This document shows, in pieces, positions 34,828 to 44,205 of a DNA stretch of 64,000 nt (positions within the stretch are counted from its first letter, which is position 1; each line of letters opens with the position of its first letter). The DNA is from Pseudomonadota bacterium (GTDB lineage Bacteria; Pseudomonadota; Gammaproteobacteria; Burkholderiales; Sulfuriferulaceae), in assembly GCA_021801025.1 (NCBI GenBank), contig JAJYYK010000009.1, forward strand, positions 1-64,000, given 5' to 3'. The notes beneath the pieces are model-generated. The model saw nothing but the letters and a program-made list of their open reading frames with translations, was not told the DNA's origin and ran no database searches. The translations under genes and the position numbers were made by a program.

Positions 34828-36255
34828 ATGCGCAGTTTTCTTTGGCACGATTATGAAACCTTTGGCGCCAACCCGCGCTGTGACCGTCCATCCCAGTTTG
34901 CGGCCATTCGCACTGACGCTGAACTCAATGAAATTGAGCCACCGATTGAATTATTTTGCATCCCGACACCGGATTACCTGCCCCAACCCAAAGCATGTCT
35001 AATTACAGGGATTACACCCCAGCACTGCTTGCAATATGGCATACCGGAGTACCAGTTTGCGCAACGCATCGAACAGGCGTTCAGCCAGCCCGGCACGGTG
35101 GGTACAGGTTATAACAGTTTCCATTTTGATGACGAGGTCACGCGTTTTTTGTTCTGGCGCAATCTGATCGATCCATATGCGCGCGAATGGCAAAACGATT
35201 GTGGCCGCTGGGATCTGCTCAATGTGATGCGAGCGGCTTACGCACTGCGACCAGAAGGCATTGTTTGGCCCGTCAACGATGAAGGACGCACCAGTTTTAA
35301 ACTCGAACATTTAAGTGCCGCCAATGGCTTGGCACACACCCACGCTCATGATGCCGTATCAGATGTGCGCGCCACCATCGCACTGGCTCGTCTGTTGCGC
35401 CAACACCAGACCCGTTTATATGATTTCTGCCTGGAGCTGCGCCACAAAGCGACGGTTGCGGCACAAATCAGCTTGCACGAGCCGCGTCCTTTTTTACATG
35501 TATCGGGTATGGTACCTGCCGAACGCGGCTGTCTGATGCTGGCCTGGCCACTGGCCGCACACCCTTTTAACAAAAATGAAGTCATTGTTTGGGACTTGGC
35601 CTACGATCCGGAAGAATTATTCGCCATGGATGCCGACAGCGTGCGCGCCCGGCTATTCAGCAAAACCGAAGATTTGCCAGCAGGACAGTCTCGCCTGCCG
35701 ATCAAAAGCATACACCTCAATCGGGCACCCATTGTCATCGGACAAACCAAAACCCTCAGCCCCGTTCAGGCCGAACGCTGGGACATGAATCTTGATCAGC
35801 AATTGCGTCATGCAGAAACCCTGCGACGGGCCCCTAAACTCGACGCACTGTGGCAGGAAGTCTATCGCCCTCGCCCTGTGGCCGATACGGACATCGAGCA
35901 AGCGCTGTACAATGGTTTTGTCAACAATGAAGACCGCCGCGCCTTGCAAAAATTATCACTGCTGGAAGGCGAGGCGTTAATGCACAGCCGACCCGTGTTT
36001 GCCGATGCGCGTTTGCCTGAATTGCTGTTCCGCTATCGTGCACGCAACTTCCCGCAACACTTAACCCTCGTGGAACAGGAACGTTGGCAACAACATTGCA
36101 AAAACCGGCTATTCCACGGCGGCGACGGCTTACTGACTCTACAAAGTTTTTCGGATGAGATTGATCAATTGGCGGAAACGGCCAATGAGCGAGATGAGGC
36201 AATTTTGGCTGACTTGTATGATTACGCCAGCGATATTGCTCCGACGGGGAATTAA
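34828..36255 (+). CDS. sbcB: Exodeoxyribonuclease I
   Basis: Single-strand 3'-5' exonuclease acting in mismatch repair and recombination. DEDDh motifs: FLWHDYETFG (Asp, Glu), GYNSFHFDDE (Asp) and HDAVSDVRATI (His, Asp). An SH3-like and a helical ExoI_C domain follow (about 200-470). Length 475 is close to E. coli ExoI. Its stop is only a few bases from a tRNA gene on the opposite strand. Confidence 0.96.
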   Translation: MRSFLWHDYETFGANPRCDRPSQFAAIRTDAELNEIEPPIELFCIPTPDYLPQPKACLITGITPQHCLQYGIPEYQFAQRIEQAFSQPGTVGTGYNSFHFDDEVTRFLFWRNLIDPYAREWQNDCGRWDLLNVMRAAYALRPEGIVWPVNDEGRTSFKLEHLSAANGLAHTHAHDAVSDVRATIALARLLRQHQTRLYDFCLELRHKATVAAQISLHEPRPFLHVSGMVPAERGCLMLAWPLAAHPFNKNEVIVWDLAYDPEELFAMDADSVRARLFSKTEDLPAGQSRLPIKSIHLNRAPIVIGQTKTLSPVQAERWDMNLDQQLRHAETLRRAPKLDALWQEVYRPRPVADTDIEQALYNGFVNNEDRRALQKLSLLEGEALMHSRPVFADARLPELLFRYRARNFPQHLTLVEQERWQQHCKNRLFHGGDGLLTLQSFSDEIDQLAETANERDEAILADLYDYASDIAPTGN

Positions 36256-36257
36256 AC

Positions 36258-36331
36258 TGGAGCGGGTGATGGGGATCGAACCCACGTCTAGAGCTTGGGA
36301 AGCTTTCGTTCTGCCATTGAACTACACCCGC
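36258..36331 (-). tRNA. tRNA-Gly(CCC)
   Basis: Complete cloverleaf on the minus strand, including the encoded CCA end. The acceptor stem is GCGGGTG/CACCCGC, the T-loop TTCGATC and the anticodon loop TTCCCAA, giving anticodon CCC. The anticodon stem AAAGC/GCTCT has one A-C mismatch (28-42) that the E. coli CCC isoacceptor does not have. The T-stem contains one G-T wobble. Confidence 0.97.
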
Positions 36332-36384
36332 TGTGGTAGAATTGCGTTGCAATCATACGCTATTTTTCAGGAATTTTGAAGGTG

Positions 36385-36585
36385 ATGACACTGTTAATCA
36401 ATGGCAGCCCGCAACAATTTGAATCGCCACTCACGCTTGGACAGCTGCTCAATACCCTGCAAATGGCCGGCAAGCGCATTGCTGTCGAAAAAAATGGTGA
36501 AATTGTACCCCGCAGCCTGCATGAGACCACGCATTTGGCCGATGGCGATGCACTGGAAATTGTTGTGGCTGTTGGTGGCGGTTAA
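36385..36585 (+). CDS. thiS: Sulfur carrier protein ThiS
   Basis: Ubiquitin-like sulfur carrier for the thiazole half of thiamine. At 66 residues it has the exact family length when started at the ATG 36385; in-frame TTG and GTG codons lie just upstream and cannot be excluded. Motifs: VEKNGEIVPRS, LADGDALEIV and the C-terminal AVGGG whose end glycine carries the thiocarboxylate. It lies 29 bp before thiG. Confidence 0.95.
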   Translation: MTLLINGSPQQFESPLTLGQLLNTLQMAGKRIAVEKNGEIVPRSLHETTHLADGDALEIVVAVGGG

Positions 36586-36614
36586 TTAAATATTAAATTA
36601 AGGAACCCAAACAA

Positions 36615-37397
36615 ATGGACAAATTAGGGATCGCCGGACGCGAATACACTTCGCGCTTGCTGGTCGGCACAGGGAAATATCGCGATTTTGATCAAACCCG
36701 GCAAGCCGTCGAAGCCAGCGGTGCAGAAATTGTCACTGTGGCCATCCGCCGTACCAATATTGGACAAATCGCTGGTGAGCCCAGCTTGCTCGATGCACTG
36801 CCCCCAAACCGTTATACCTACCTGCCTAATACCGCCGGCTGTTACACTGCAGACGAAGCCGTACGTACCCTGCGTCTGGCGCGTGAACTGCTGGACGGAC
36901 ATGAATTGGTCAAACTGGAAGTTCTGGGCGATCCGCACACCCTGTACCCCAATGTCATCGAAACGCTCAAAGCGGCCAAAACCCTTATCCATGAAGGCTT
37001 TAAAGTAATGGTCTATACATCGGACGATCCGATTGTGGCACGGGAATTTGAAGCAATGGGCTGCGTTGCTGTCATGCCTTTGGCATCACTTATCGGCTCA
37101 GGCATGGGGATACTTAACCCCTGGAATTTACAGATTATCATCAACGAACTCAAAGTTCCGGTGATTGTCGATGCAGGCGTTGGCACTGCCAGCGATGCCG
37201 CCATTGCCATGGAACTCGGTTGTGCGGGGGTGTTAATGAATACCGCTATCGCCGCAGCACAAGACCCCGTGCGCATGGCGGGCGCCATGAAACTGGCGGT
37301 CACCGCAGGCCGCCAAGCGTATCTGGCTGGCCGCATGCCCAAAAAAATCTACACCGCAAGCCCATCATCACCCGGCACGGGCATTATTGGCAGCTAA
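36615..37397 (+). CDS. thiG: Thiazole synthase
   Basis: Forms the thiazole phosphate of thiamine from deoxyxylulose phosphate, dehydroglycine and ThiS thiocarboxylate. Conserved stretches include [37 protein letters not shown] (Schiff-base lysine), [29 protein letters not shown] and GVLMNTAIA. Length 260 is normal. It shares one base with the trmB start (TAATG), so thiS-thiG-trmB is an operon. Confidence 0.97.
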   Translation: MDKLGIAGREYTSRLLVGTGKYRDFDQTRQAVEASGAEIVTVAIRRTNIGQIAGEPSLLDALPPNRYTYLPNTAGCYTADEAVRTLRLARELLDGHELVKLEVLGDPHTLYPNVIETLKAAKTLIHEGFKVMVYTSDDPIVAREFEAMGCVAVMPLASLIGSGMGILNPWNLQIIINELKVPVIVDAGVGTASDAAIAMELGCAGVLMNTAIAAAQDPVRMAGAMKLAVTAGRQAYLAGRMPKKIYTASPSSPGTGIIGS

Positions 37398-38089
37398 TGG
37401 AAACGACTTCAACTTCACCCGTACACCGCCCGATACGCAGTTATGTGCTGCGTCAAGGACGCCTCACTGTGGCACAAGAGCGGGCACTCAGCCAGATGAT
37501 GCCTGTATACGGCATCCCGTTCGAAGAGCAACCACTTGATTTGCAGACCTTATATGGGCGTAGCGCGCCAAAAATCATGGAAATTGGTTTTGGTATGGGG
37601 CAAGCTACCGCACACATCGCAGCCCAACACCCAGAAAATGATTACCTTGGCATCGAGGTGCATACCCCTGGCGTCGGCAGTCTGCTCAGCTTGATCGAAC
37701 AACACGAACTCAGTAACCTGCGCATCATTCAGCACGATGCCGTTGCAGTGATCAAGCACATGATCCCGGACGCCAGTCTGGCGGGCATCCATATCTTTTT
37801 TCCCGACCCCTGGCACAAGGCCCGGCACCACAAACGTCGTTTGATACAGCCCGATTTCGTTGCCTTGCTGGCAAAAAAACTGGCTCCTAACGCCTATTTA
37901 CACCTTGCCACTGACTGGGAAGCTTACGCCGAACACATGCTCGCTGTCTTGCGCAACGAGTCCAGCCTCATCAACCTGCATAAAACCCACGCACCGCGCC
38001 CGGCATATCGTCCATTAACAAAATTTGAGCAACGCGGCCTAAAACTGGGACATGGTGTATGGGATTTGGTATTCAACAAAGTGCCGTAA
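37397..38089 (+). CDS. trmB: tRNA (guanine46-N7)-methyltransferase
   Basis: Methylates G46 in the tRNA variable loop. Motifs: [15 protein letters not shown] (SAM binding), [31 protein letters not shown] and [11 protein letters not shown]. The start is the ATG overlapping the thiG stop, giving 230 residues; the longer frame upstream lies inside thiG. A small hairpin GTGCC/GGCAC spans the stop codon (38081-38094). Confidence 0.96.
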   Translation: METTSTSPVHRPIRSYVLRQGRLTVAQERALSQMMPVYGIPFEEQPLDLQTLYGRSAPKIMEIGFGMGQATAHIAAQHPENDYLGIEVHTPGVGSLLSLIEQHELSNLRIIQHDAVAVIKHMIPDASLAGIHIFFPDPWHKARHHKRRLIQPDFVALLAKKLAPNAYLHLATDWEAYAEHMLAVLRNESSLINLHKTHAPRPAYRPLTKFEQRGLKLGHGVWDLVFNKVP

Positions 38090-38251
38090 GGCACATCACG
38101 AACAAACGTCTGGTGAAGCAGCTGCACCACCTTCAACACAGACGTGTCACCTCAACCGCATTGATTTTACTTCGGCAACCTTGTCACCCCACATTGAACT
38201 TGCGATCTTGATACAATGCGACGAACGCTACCGTCATGCAAAAATTTCGGG

Positions 38252-38815
38252 CTAAAACTCGTTCTGCAACCGCTTATATCCTTTGACTAACCGTATATTA
38301 GTCTGTGCTACATCTTCAGAAAAATCTTTTTCACTGAACCCTACTTGCGGAATCATGCTGAGGTCAGAATCGGCATGAAGATTGGTGGTAGAGGGAATAT
38401 GAAATCCATCCGGCACAGAGCACGCCTCGACAACAGAGTTATGCCGCACCACACAATTGTTACCCACCCTGCAATTGTATAACACACTGTTAAAACCGAT
38501 AAAGACATGGTTACCCACTACACAAGGGCCATGCACAATAGAACGGTGGGCGATGGAAGTTTGTTCGCCGATTTGCACTGCTGCGCCAGATTTTGAATGA
38601 ATCACCACACCATCCTGGATGTTGGAATTTGCACCAATAAAAATGGCCTCCATTTGGCCTGACTCATTCACCTCATCGGCACGAATCACCGCATAGGGGC
38701 CGATAAACACATTCGCACCAATCACCACTTTGCCGCAAATAATGGCTGTCGGATCAACAAAAGCAGATTCATCAATCACCGGCAAATCACCGCTGGGGTT
38801 TTTACGTATCATCAT
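38252..38815 (-). CDS. Gamma-class carbonic anhydrase homologue
   Basis: Left-handed beta-helix protein of the Cam/CamH/CcmM type, with repeated hexapeptides at 28-45, 58-72 and 80-135. The three zinc ligands are conserved: His73 (GVVIHSKSG) and His90/His95 (SIAHRSIVHGP), with the family spacing of five. The acidic loop that holds the proton-shuttle glutamate in Methanosarcina Cam is missing, as in CamH. The C-terminal helix ends RLVKGYKRL. It probably hydrates CO2 or binds bicarbonate, which would suit an autotroph; activity is not certain. Confidence 0.87.
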   Translation of the reverse strand: MMIRKNPSGDLPVIDESAFVDPTAIICGKVVIGANVFIGPYAVIRADEVNESGQMEAIFIGANSNIQDGVVIHSKSGAAVQIGEQTSIAHRSIVHGPCVVGNHVFIGFNSVLYNCRVGNNCVVRHNSVVEACSVPDGFHIPSTTNLHADSDLSMIPQVGFSEKDFSEDVAQTNIRLVKGYKRLQNEF

Positions 38816-39128
38816 TACACAGAGCTGAACACCACGTTATTGGTTTTGCCAATTCCGTGACCAAGCTAAGCCTCACTAAAAAATTATCGCTACTATACCC
38901 AATTTTGCATTATTCAGGAAATTTTTTTATCAACCGATTGATTACATAATGAATAAATGCAAACTTTACCGCACATAAAAATATCGCAATATCCCAGCAC
39001 ACCCGGTTCACTCTTTATTTCCTGTGCTCTATCGGTGACGGTCCGTAAAAATTAATTTTTAAATCAAACATGCGCGTAAAATACGTTGGGCGCACCCGCG
39101 CTATGTGTATTTTTTGGATGCAACAACC
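38816..39128. other. Intergenic region between divergent carbonic anhydrase and methyltransferase genes
   Basis: AT-rich stretch that must contain two divergent promoters. I found no RNA gene, strong hairpin or convincing small frame. The last 24 bases are in frame with the methyltransferase from an ATG at 39105, but that start has no ribosome site. Confidence 0.6.
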
Positions 39129-40331
39129 ATGAAACAAAACTCAAGCAATACCGCACTACCTTTGGCAATGGGGAAAACATCAGGCAAACCCGTGCCCGTG
39201 ACCGGGCGCCCCACCATCAATTGGACTGAAGCAAATACTGCCCGTTCAGCAATCTGGCGCTCAGAAAATAAAATACCGCCACCCAAACGCGTTGCGATCG
39301 CGGATGACACCATGACAGCCGATACGGCCTATCGTTTAGCCTGTGAAGGTAATGCACTCCTTTGGCGGGGTGATTTCCACAATGCGCGCCAGTTACTTCA
39401 GGCGCTAGGACGCCGTGTTGACCGACCACCACACAGAAAATCAGTCAGGCAAGCCACTTCGCCTACCGAAGCCTTCAACTTTCACCGTCAGGCACAGTCG
39501 TTGCGTGCCCGTGTTCTGGCGATGTTGCTGATACCGCTCAACGCCGATTACACTATCCCCTTGCGGCGCGCACCGGATGTGCTGGAAGCCTGCACCGAAG
39601 CTTACGGCGCGGAAACTGTCGCCACCATCGTCTCGCTACGCGAACTACTCGGCTTGATCGGGGCGCACGAATGGCGCAAAAAAGGCGTGGCAATTCCTGT
39701 CCTCGGAGAACGCATTCACCCGCATTATGGTGTTTTCTCACCCGTGCGTGGTGAATATATGGAACTGGTGGCACAGGCACCGCTGCCTTCCACCAGCCTC
39801 GCGTTCGACATTGGTACCGGCACAGGCGTATTGGCGGCACTGTTGGCCCACCGGGGCGTTCAGCATATCGTCGCCACGGACAATGACCCGCGCGCACTGG
39901 CCTGCGCCCGTGAAAACATCACACGACTGGGATGGAGCGAACAAATCGATCTGGTGCAAACGGATATGTTTCCGGCAGGACGCGCACCACTGGTGATTTG
40001 CAATCCGCCATGGATACCGGCACGCCCCAATGCAGCGATTGAATACGCGATTTACGACCACGACAGCCAGATGTTACGCAAATTTCTCAATGGATTGACT
40101 GAACATCTTGAACGCGCAGGCGAGGGCTGGCTGATCCTGTCTGATTTCGCCGAACATCTGGGCCTGCGGTCGCGCGAGGAATTGCTGGAAATGATCGCGG
40201 CAGCAGGATTGAAAGTTCTGGAACGGCTGGATGTCAAGCCACACCACCCCAAAACCCGCGATGACACCGACCCGCTACACCTTGCACGCCAGGCAGAAAC
40301 CACCTCGCTCTGGCGCCTCGCTCCAAATTAA
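39129..40331 (+). CDS. Class I SAM-dependent methyltransferase with NPPW motif
   Basis: A 400-residue protein. The N-terminal 190 residues are an extension I do not recognise, with LACEGNALLWRGDFHNAR and an Arg-rich part. The C-terminal part is a Rossmann methyltransferase: AFDIGTGTGVLAALLAHRG (motif I), ATDNDPRAL (motif II) and VICNPPWIP (motif IV, as in N6-adenine or glutamine-N5 methylases). Those motifs point to a nucleobase or protein-glutamine target rather than a small molecule. The ATG at 39129 was preferred to 39105 because GGATG precedes it; this is uncertain. Confidence 0.75.
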   Translation: MKQNSSNTALPLAMGKTSGKPVPVTGRPTINWTEANTARSAIWRSENKIPPPKRVAIADDTMTADTAYRLACEGNALLWRGDFHNARQLLQALGRRVDRPPHRKSVRQATSPTEAFNFHRQAQSLRARVLAMLLIPLNADYTIPLRRAPDVLEACTEAYGAETVATIVSLRELLGLIGAHEWRKKGVAIPVLGERIHPHYGVFSPVRGEYMELVAQAPLPSTSLAFDIGTGTGVLAALLAHRGVQHIVATDNDPRALACARENITRLGWSEQIDLVQTDMFPAGRAPLVICNPPWIPARPNAAIEYAIYDHDSQMLRKFLNGLTEHLERAGEGWLILSDFAEHLGLRSREELLEMIAAAGLKVLERLDVKPHHPKTRDDTDPLHLARQAETTSLWRLAPN

Positions 40332-40362
40332 TACAGAGAAAGCACTCGCGCATCGCTTTAAG

Positions 40363-41268
40363 TTACCTGCCCAGATTGGCCAATTTGGCTTTAATCTCGG
40401 GCATCATTGCCGTGGCGGCTTCTTCACCTTCCAATATGGCAAGGTGCCGTCCATCCAGGTTACTCACATCAATATCCTGTATGCGTGGGCGGATGACGAT
40501 GTCGGCCTGGGGCAGTTCATAACGGCTGATGGTCTGACTCATGATATCAAACGTCTGCATCAGCACATCAATGGTGCTGTTGGTGTGGTTATTTCTGGGC
40601 TTGTTGGAAATGTCCACTGCAATAACGAAATCAGCTCCAAGCGACCGGGCAACATTGACAGGTACCGGGCTCACCAAGCCACCATCCACATAACTTTTCT
40701 CCGCGATAACGACAGGTTGAAATATGCCAGGCACCGCACTGGAAGCGCGGACGGCCTGTCCTGTATTCCCCGTGCGGAACACCACCATTTCACCAGTGCT
40801 TAAATCAGTCGCCACTGCGGCAAAACTACGTTTAAGTTTTTCAATCGGCGTTTGTTTCACAGCGATATTGACAAATTTTTGCAAGGCCTCGCCCTTGAAA
40901 ACACCACGACTGGGCCAAGTCCAATCAATCAGAGATTGCGCTTCCATTGGAATCGCAAATTGTTGCAATTCATAGCCGTTATACCCATAAGCATACAGGG
41001 AACCGATCACCGACCCTGCACTGGTCCCGACAATCATGTCTGGCACAATACCCTGGGCTTCCAGTACTTTGATCACACCAATATGCGCAAAGCCGCGCGT
41101 GCCACCACCGCCCAGCACAAGGGCGATTTTGGGTACGTGACGAGTGACAACAGGCTGAAGTTGGGGCGGAGTCGGCCCGGCATGTTTAGGCAGCGTTGAG
41201 CAAGCCGTTAAGTTGAACAACAAAAAGAAACTGAATAGCCAAGTATAAAAAAAACGGGAACACATCAT
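40363..41268 (-). CDS. Patatin-like phospholipase, probable lipoprotein
   Basis: RssA/patatin-type serine hydrolase. Oxyanion loop LGGGGTRGFAHIGV, nucleophile elbow GTSAGS (Ser83 from the chosen start) and catalytic DGG in SYVDGGLVSPVPV are all present. The N-terminus carries a lipoprotein signal ending at LTAC (Cys23), so the enzyme is probably anchored in the envelope. I moved the start from a TTG at 41316 to the ATG pair at 41268, which gives a normal signal peptide. Lipid substrate unknown. Confidence 0.87.
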   Translation of the reverse strand: MMCSRFFYTWLFSFFLLFNLTACSTLPKHAGPTPPQLQPVVTRHVPKIALVLGGGGTRGFAHIGVIKVLEAQGIVPDMIVGTSAGSVIGSLYAYGYNGYELQQFAIPMEAQSLIDWTWPSRGVFKGEALQKFVNIAVKQTPIEKLKRSFAAVATDLSTGEMVVFRTGNTGQAVRASSAVPGIFQPVVIAEKSYVDGGLVSPVPVNVARSLGADFVIAVDISNKPRNNHTNSTIDVLMQTFDIMSQTISRYELPQADIVIRPRIQDIDVSNLDGRHLAILEGEEAATAMMPEIKAKLANLGR

Positions 41269-41631
41269 TTTAAATAGGGTTAATTTATTGTGAATAGCAA
41301 ATGAAATTCGCGTCAATATAGCAGTATGGTTTTAGGGAGGAAAAGACTTGGTGAGCGAAAAAATCTTTTGCTGTCCAGTTTGTGCAAATTTGCAGCTGAT
41401 TTCCTTTCGGTTCGCCATGCACATTGGTCTCGCCGCAAATGAGCCGCAGTCAGTATAACAAATAAATTTGGCACTGCTGCAGGGAAAATGTGGCTTGCCT
41501 TTCCTCCGGCAACTCTCGCCGGATTAAGATGGCGCGGAAGTCCAGCAAAAACCGTTCCGGGTAATCCCTGCATAGTCAGGCATCCGCATAAACATAAGGT
41601 AACGTCTACTTTTACCGAACTCTATCGCGTT
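41269..41631. other. Intergenic region without a supported gene
   Basis: About 360 bp between two minus-strand genes. A minus-strand frame of 86 codons (41313-41573) exists but has no ribosome site, no domain and no signal peptide, and its composition looks random. I see no RNA signature. Confidence 0.55.
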
Positions 41632-42510
41632 TCACTCAACTTCAGGAACCAAAGGCTCTGATTTCGGGACTGACGGCTCCGGGGGAATATCCACCTCGCC
41701 ACCTGGCGGAGCGAAATGTTCTTTGTCCGCACAAAAACACGGGCAATAGCACTGATTGGCGCTCATCGTCGCTTCCCTTAACCTTATTTCAAACTCCCTG
41801 GTTTTGTTTTCCCTCTCTCGGTCACGTTCCTCTTTCTGAAGCATCGCCAAAGAATATTCGTGCATGTTTCTCAACATGAGATTCATGTTCTCGTAGATAT
41901 GATGATAAACATCACCATCCTGAACAACATTCACCTTTTTATATTCAAAATAAGCATCATTTTTATTCAAAATCGCAACAATATCGAGCACCAGACCGGA
42001 AAATAGTTTGATTGTATCCTCAATCAAGACACTCTCATTAATGATCAACTGTTCTGTATAAACAATTAGTTGCGATTCATAGAGTATTTTGTCGCCAAAC
42101 TCTCCAATTTTATTGGCCATGAATAAAATGCGATCGGACATTTCGCCGATACGGTCGGCCATCACACCGATCTGCACAGCCATAAATAACACTCTGTTTG
42201 CCATGGGGCCTACCGCTTCGCCCTTTAAAGCAAACTCAAAACCCAGGTCCATACCGTGTTCAGCGAAAACAAAGCCCAGATCCATGCCATGATTCGCAAA
42301 TTGCGCGGCAAGTTCCATGCCTTCTTTGGCCAGTTGTTGCCAAGTGGTTGCCGTCTCGATGACTTGCTTAATGACTTCGCCTGGAAGCGGTGCCTGATTA
42401 CGTCGTTCCAGCATCGATTTATGCGTTTCCACCATATGTTGATGTAGCGTGGGAATAAGGGTATTCATTTTTCCCATGATATCGTTAGGATCCGTATTGG
42501 CATTAAACAT
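41632..42510 (-). CDS. Hypothetical protein with MADRI-type heptad repeats
   Basis: No named family recognised. Residues 72-95 contain two copies of HGMDLGF[V/E]FA. Residues 104-166 form nine consecutive heptads of pattern [M/F/E]-x-[N/D/Q]-[R/K/L]-[I/V]-x-x (MANRVLF, MADRIGE, MSDRILF, MANKIGE and so on). These predict a long amphipathic coiled coil or membrane-surface helix. A second charged helix (YSLAMLQKEERDRERE) precedes a Cys cluster (CYCPCFC near 253-259) and a Pro/Glu-rich tail. No signal peptide is visible. It could be a filament, phasin-like or scaffold protein; this is a guess. Confidence 0.7.
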   Translation of the reverse strand: MFNANTDPNDIMGKMNTLIPTLHQHMVETHKSMLERRNQAPLPGEVIKQVIETATTWQQLAKEGMELAAQFANHGMDLGFVFAEHGMDLGFEFALKGEAVGPMANRVLFMAVQIGVMADRIGEMSDRILFMANKIGEFGDKILYESQLIVYTEQLIINESVLIEDTIKLFSGLVLDIVAILNKNDAYFEYKKVNVVQDGDVYHHIYENMNLMLRNMHEYSLAMLQKEERDRERENKTREFEIRLREATMSANQCYCPCFCADKEHFAPPGGEVDIPPEPSVPKSEPLVPEVE

Positions 42511-42689
42511 GTTTAACCTCTTTGGTCATAGACATTTGAAAATTGTATACCTATCTCGCTCCTGTAGTGAGTGTCCCTGTTCCAGTATCCGGTAATGAAA
42601 TTCCGGTTTTCAATCACAATGTTTTGGATAATAATAAAAAGAGCGCGCGACAACCCGCGCAACGCAATTCAGCCAAGAGGAATCCAGCC

Positions 42690-43511
42690 ATGCCGAATCA
42701 ACTTGCTGCCATTGAACAAGCCCAGAGTACGCTAATCGATTTAAGCATCAAATTTGGGCCCAGAATTGTTGTCGCGATCCTTATTTTGGCAGGAGGCTTT
42801 TATGCCGGGCGCTGGATCGGGACAGTTGTTGATCGCTGGCTTGGAAAAATTCGGCTGGAACCACCAGTACAATCGCTATTGGTGCGCATTGTGCGCCTGA
42901 TGATACTGGGCATTTCCCTGATCATGGCACTACAAAATCTTGGGGTCGACCTGCTGCCACTCATCGCCGGGTTGAGCGTAGCCGGAGCTGGTGTTGCGCT
43001 TGCAATGCAAGGAGTATTGGGCAATATTGCAGCGGGACTCACTATTGTTTTTACCCGACCATTTCGGGTGGGCGAATATATCTCCATCGTGGGAATTGAG
43101 GGTCAGGTTGAGGCAATCAACCTTTTTTCCACCAAGATCAGCCATACGGATCACTCTGAAATTATTGTCCCCAACCGTAAAATTGTCGGAGAGATACTGC
43201 ATAACTATGGTCAGATACGGCAACTTGATATGGGAATTGCCATTGCAAAAGCCAGCGATCTTAAGCGGGCGCTTACGGCAATTGACGAAGTGGTCAAGGC
43301 TAATCCTCGGGTACTGAGAGAACCAGTGGCATTCATCGGAGTAATGACACTTACCGTCACATCAATCGGTATCGCCATCAAGCCCTGGGTCAAAATTCCC
43401 GATTACGGCTCAGCATGTGACGAGATTAATCGTGCAATCGTCGAAAAAATTTGCGCGGATGGCATAGACTATCCACCGTCGGAACGTAAGATCCACATCA
43501 TCAACACGTAG
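42690..43511 (+). CDS. mscS: Small-conductance mechanosensitive channel (MscS family)
   Basis: Heptameric inner-membrane tension valve of 273 residues. Three membrane helices: FGPRIVVAILILAGGFYAG, VRIVRLMILGISLIMAL and the pore helix PLIAGLSVAGAGVALAMQG, which continues GVLGNIAAG. The MscS beta domain follows (FRVGEYISIVGIEGQVEAI, HSEIIVPNRKIVGEILHN). I chose the ATG at 42690, preceded by AAGAGGA, because the 49 upstream codons do not look like MscS. Confidence 0.92.
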   Translation: MPNQLAAIEQAQSTLIDLSIKFGPRIVVAILILAGGFYAGRWIGTVVDRWLGKIRLEPPVQSLLVRIVRLMILGISLIMALQNLGVDLLPLIAGLSVAGAGVALAMQGVLGNIAAGLTIVFTRPFRVGEYISIVGIEGQVEAINLFSTKISHTDHSEIIVPNRKIVGEILHNYGQIRQLDMGIAIAKASDLKRALTAIDEVVKANPRVLREPVAFIGVMTLTVTSIGIAIKPWVKIPDYGSACDEINRAIVEKICADGIDYPPSERKIHIINT

Positions 43512-43809
43512 CACCGTACTGATTATTTACTTTGGCAGCATATCGAACAGATTGTCCTTCCCGCTTCAGGCAGAGCCCCTTTTTACAGACGTACTCAATG
43601 ATGAATGAAGCAACCCACAGCAAATTTTTAAACAGAGTCAATGTGTTTCAAGATCGTGACGATCCCGGCGGGTGGTGCGAACAGGTGTAACGCGATGCCA
43701 ATGACGACCCCAGCGAGATCGAATACCGCATCAAAATGAGACATTGAAATTGCTAACTGAAGAAAAACGACATCTATATTGACAGGGCAGGATGAACCCT
43801 TTGATTTAT
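43512..43809. other. Intergenic region before tRNA-Phe
   Basis: About 300 bp. A minus-strand frame that runs out of the tRNA contains a short hydrophobic stretch (DLAGVVIGIALHLFAPPAGI) but has no independent start signal; it may be a gene remnant. Nothing else was identified. Confidence 0.5.
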
Positions 43810-43885
43810 TGGTGGCTGGGGGCGGAATCGAACCGCCGACACGCGGATTTTCAATCCGCTGCTCTACCAACTGAGCTACCCAGCC
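43810..43885 (-). tRNA. tRNA-Phe(GAA)
   Basis: A 76-base cloverleaf on the minus strand with encoded CCA. The acceptor is GGCTGGG/CCCAGCC, the D-arm GCTCAGTTGGTAGAGC, the anticodon loop TTGAAAA gives GAA and the T-loop is TTCGATT. All stems pair perfectly. Confidence 0.98.
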
Positions 43886-44023
43886 ACAACAGTCGAGCAT
43901 TAGACGCTATTTGGCCCCCGAAGTCAAGCGAACAAAGCTTGGTCGAACAGTTAAAACCGAAACACAACAGCGACCCACACTGCGACAAAATTTTGCCTGC
44001 ATTTATCTTCTGGCGTAGAATGC

Positions 44024-44130
44024 GAGGTGGCGGGTCTCCCCGCATTGCAAGGCGGTGAACCTGGTCAGATCCGGAAGGAAGCAGCCACAGCTGTCGGCTG
44101 CAAGTGCCGGGGGTCGGACTCGCCACCTTC
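44024..44130 (+). ncRNA. ffs: 4.5S signal recognition particle RNA
   Basis: Contains the universal Ffh-binding hairpin GGTCAGATCCGGAAGGAAG followed by CAGCCA. The outer arms GAGGTGGCG (44024-44032) and CGCCACCTTC (44121-44130) pair, closing the long hairpin. The length of about 107 matches the bacterial small SRP RNA. It lies between tRNA-Phe and ubiE. Confidence 0.97.
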
Positions 44131-44205
44131 TTCATCTGCCTGTACCTCAGTTTGGTGAACAGGATACAGGTGAAAACACCCATTTTCAGATAAACGCGCA
44201 CAATT

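Noticed and set aside
41313-41573. Minus-strand frame of 86 codons between the patatin and heptad-repeat genes
   Set aside because: No ribosome site, no domain, no signal peptide, and mixed composition; treated as non-coding.
43628-43900. Minus-strand frame of 90 codons with a hydrophobic segment
   Set aside because: Its start lies inside tRNA-Phe and the first third is tRNA-derived; at best a gene remnant.
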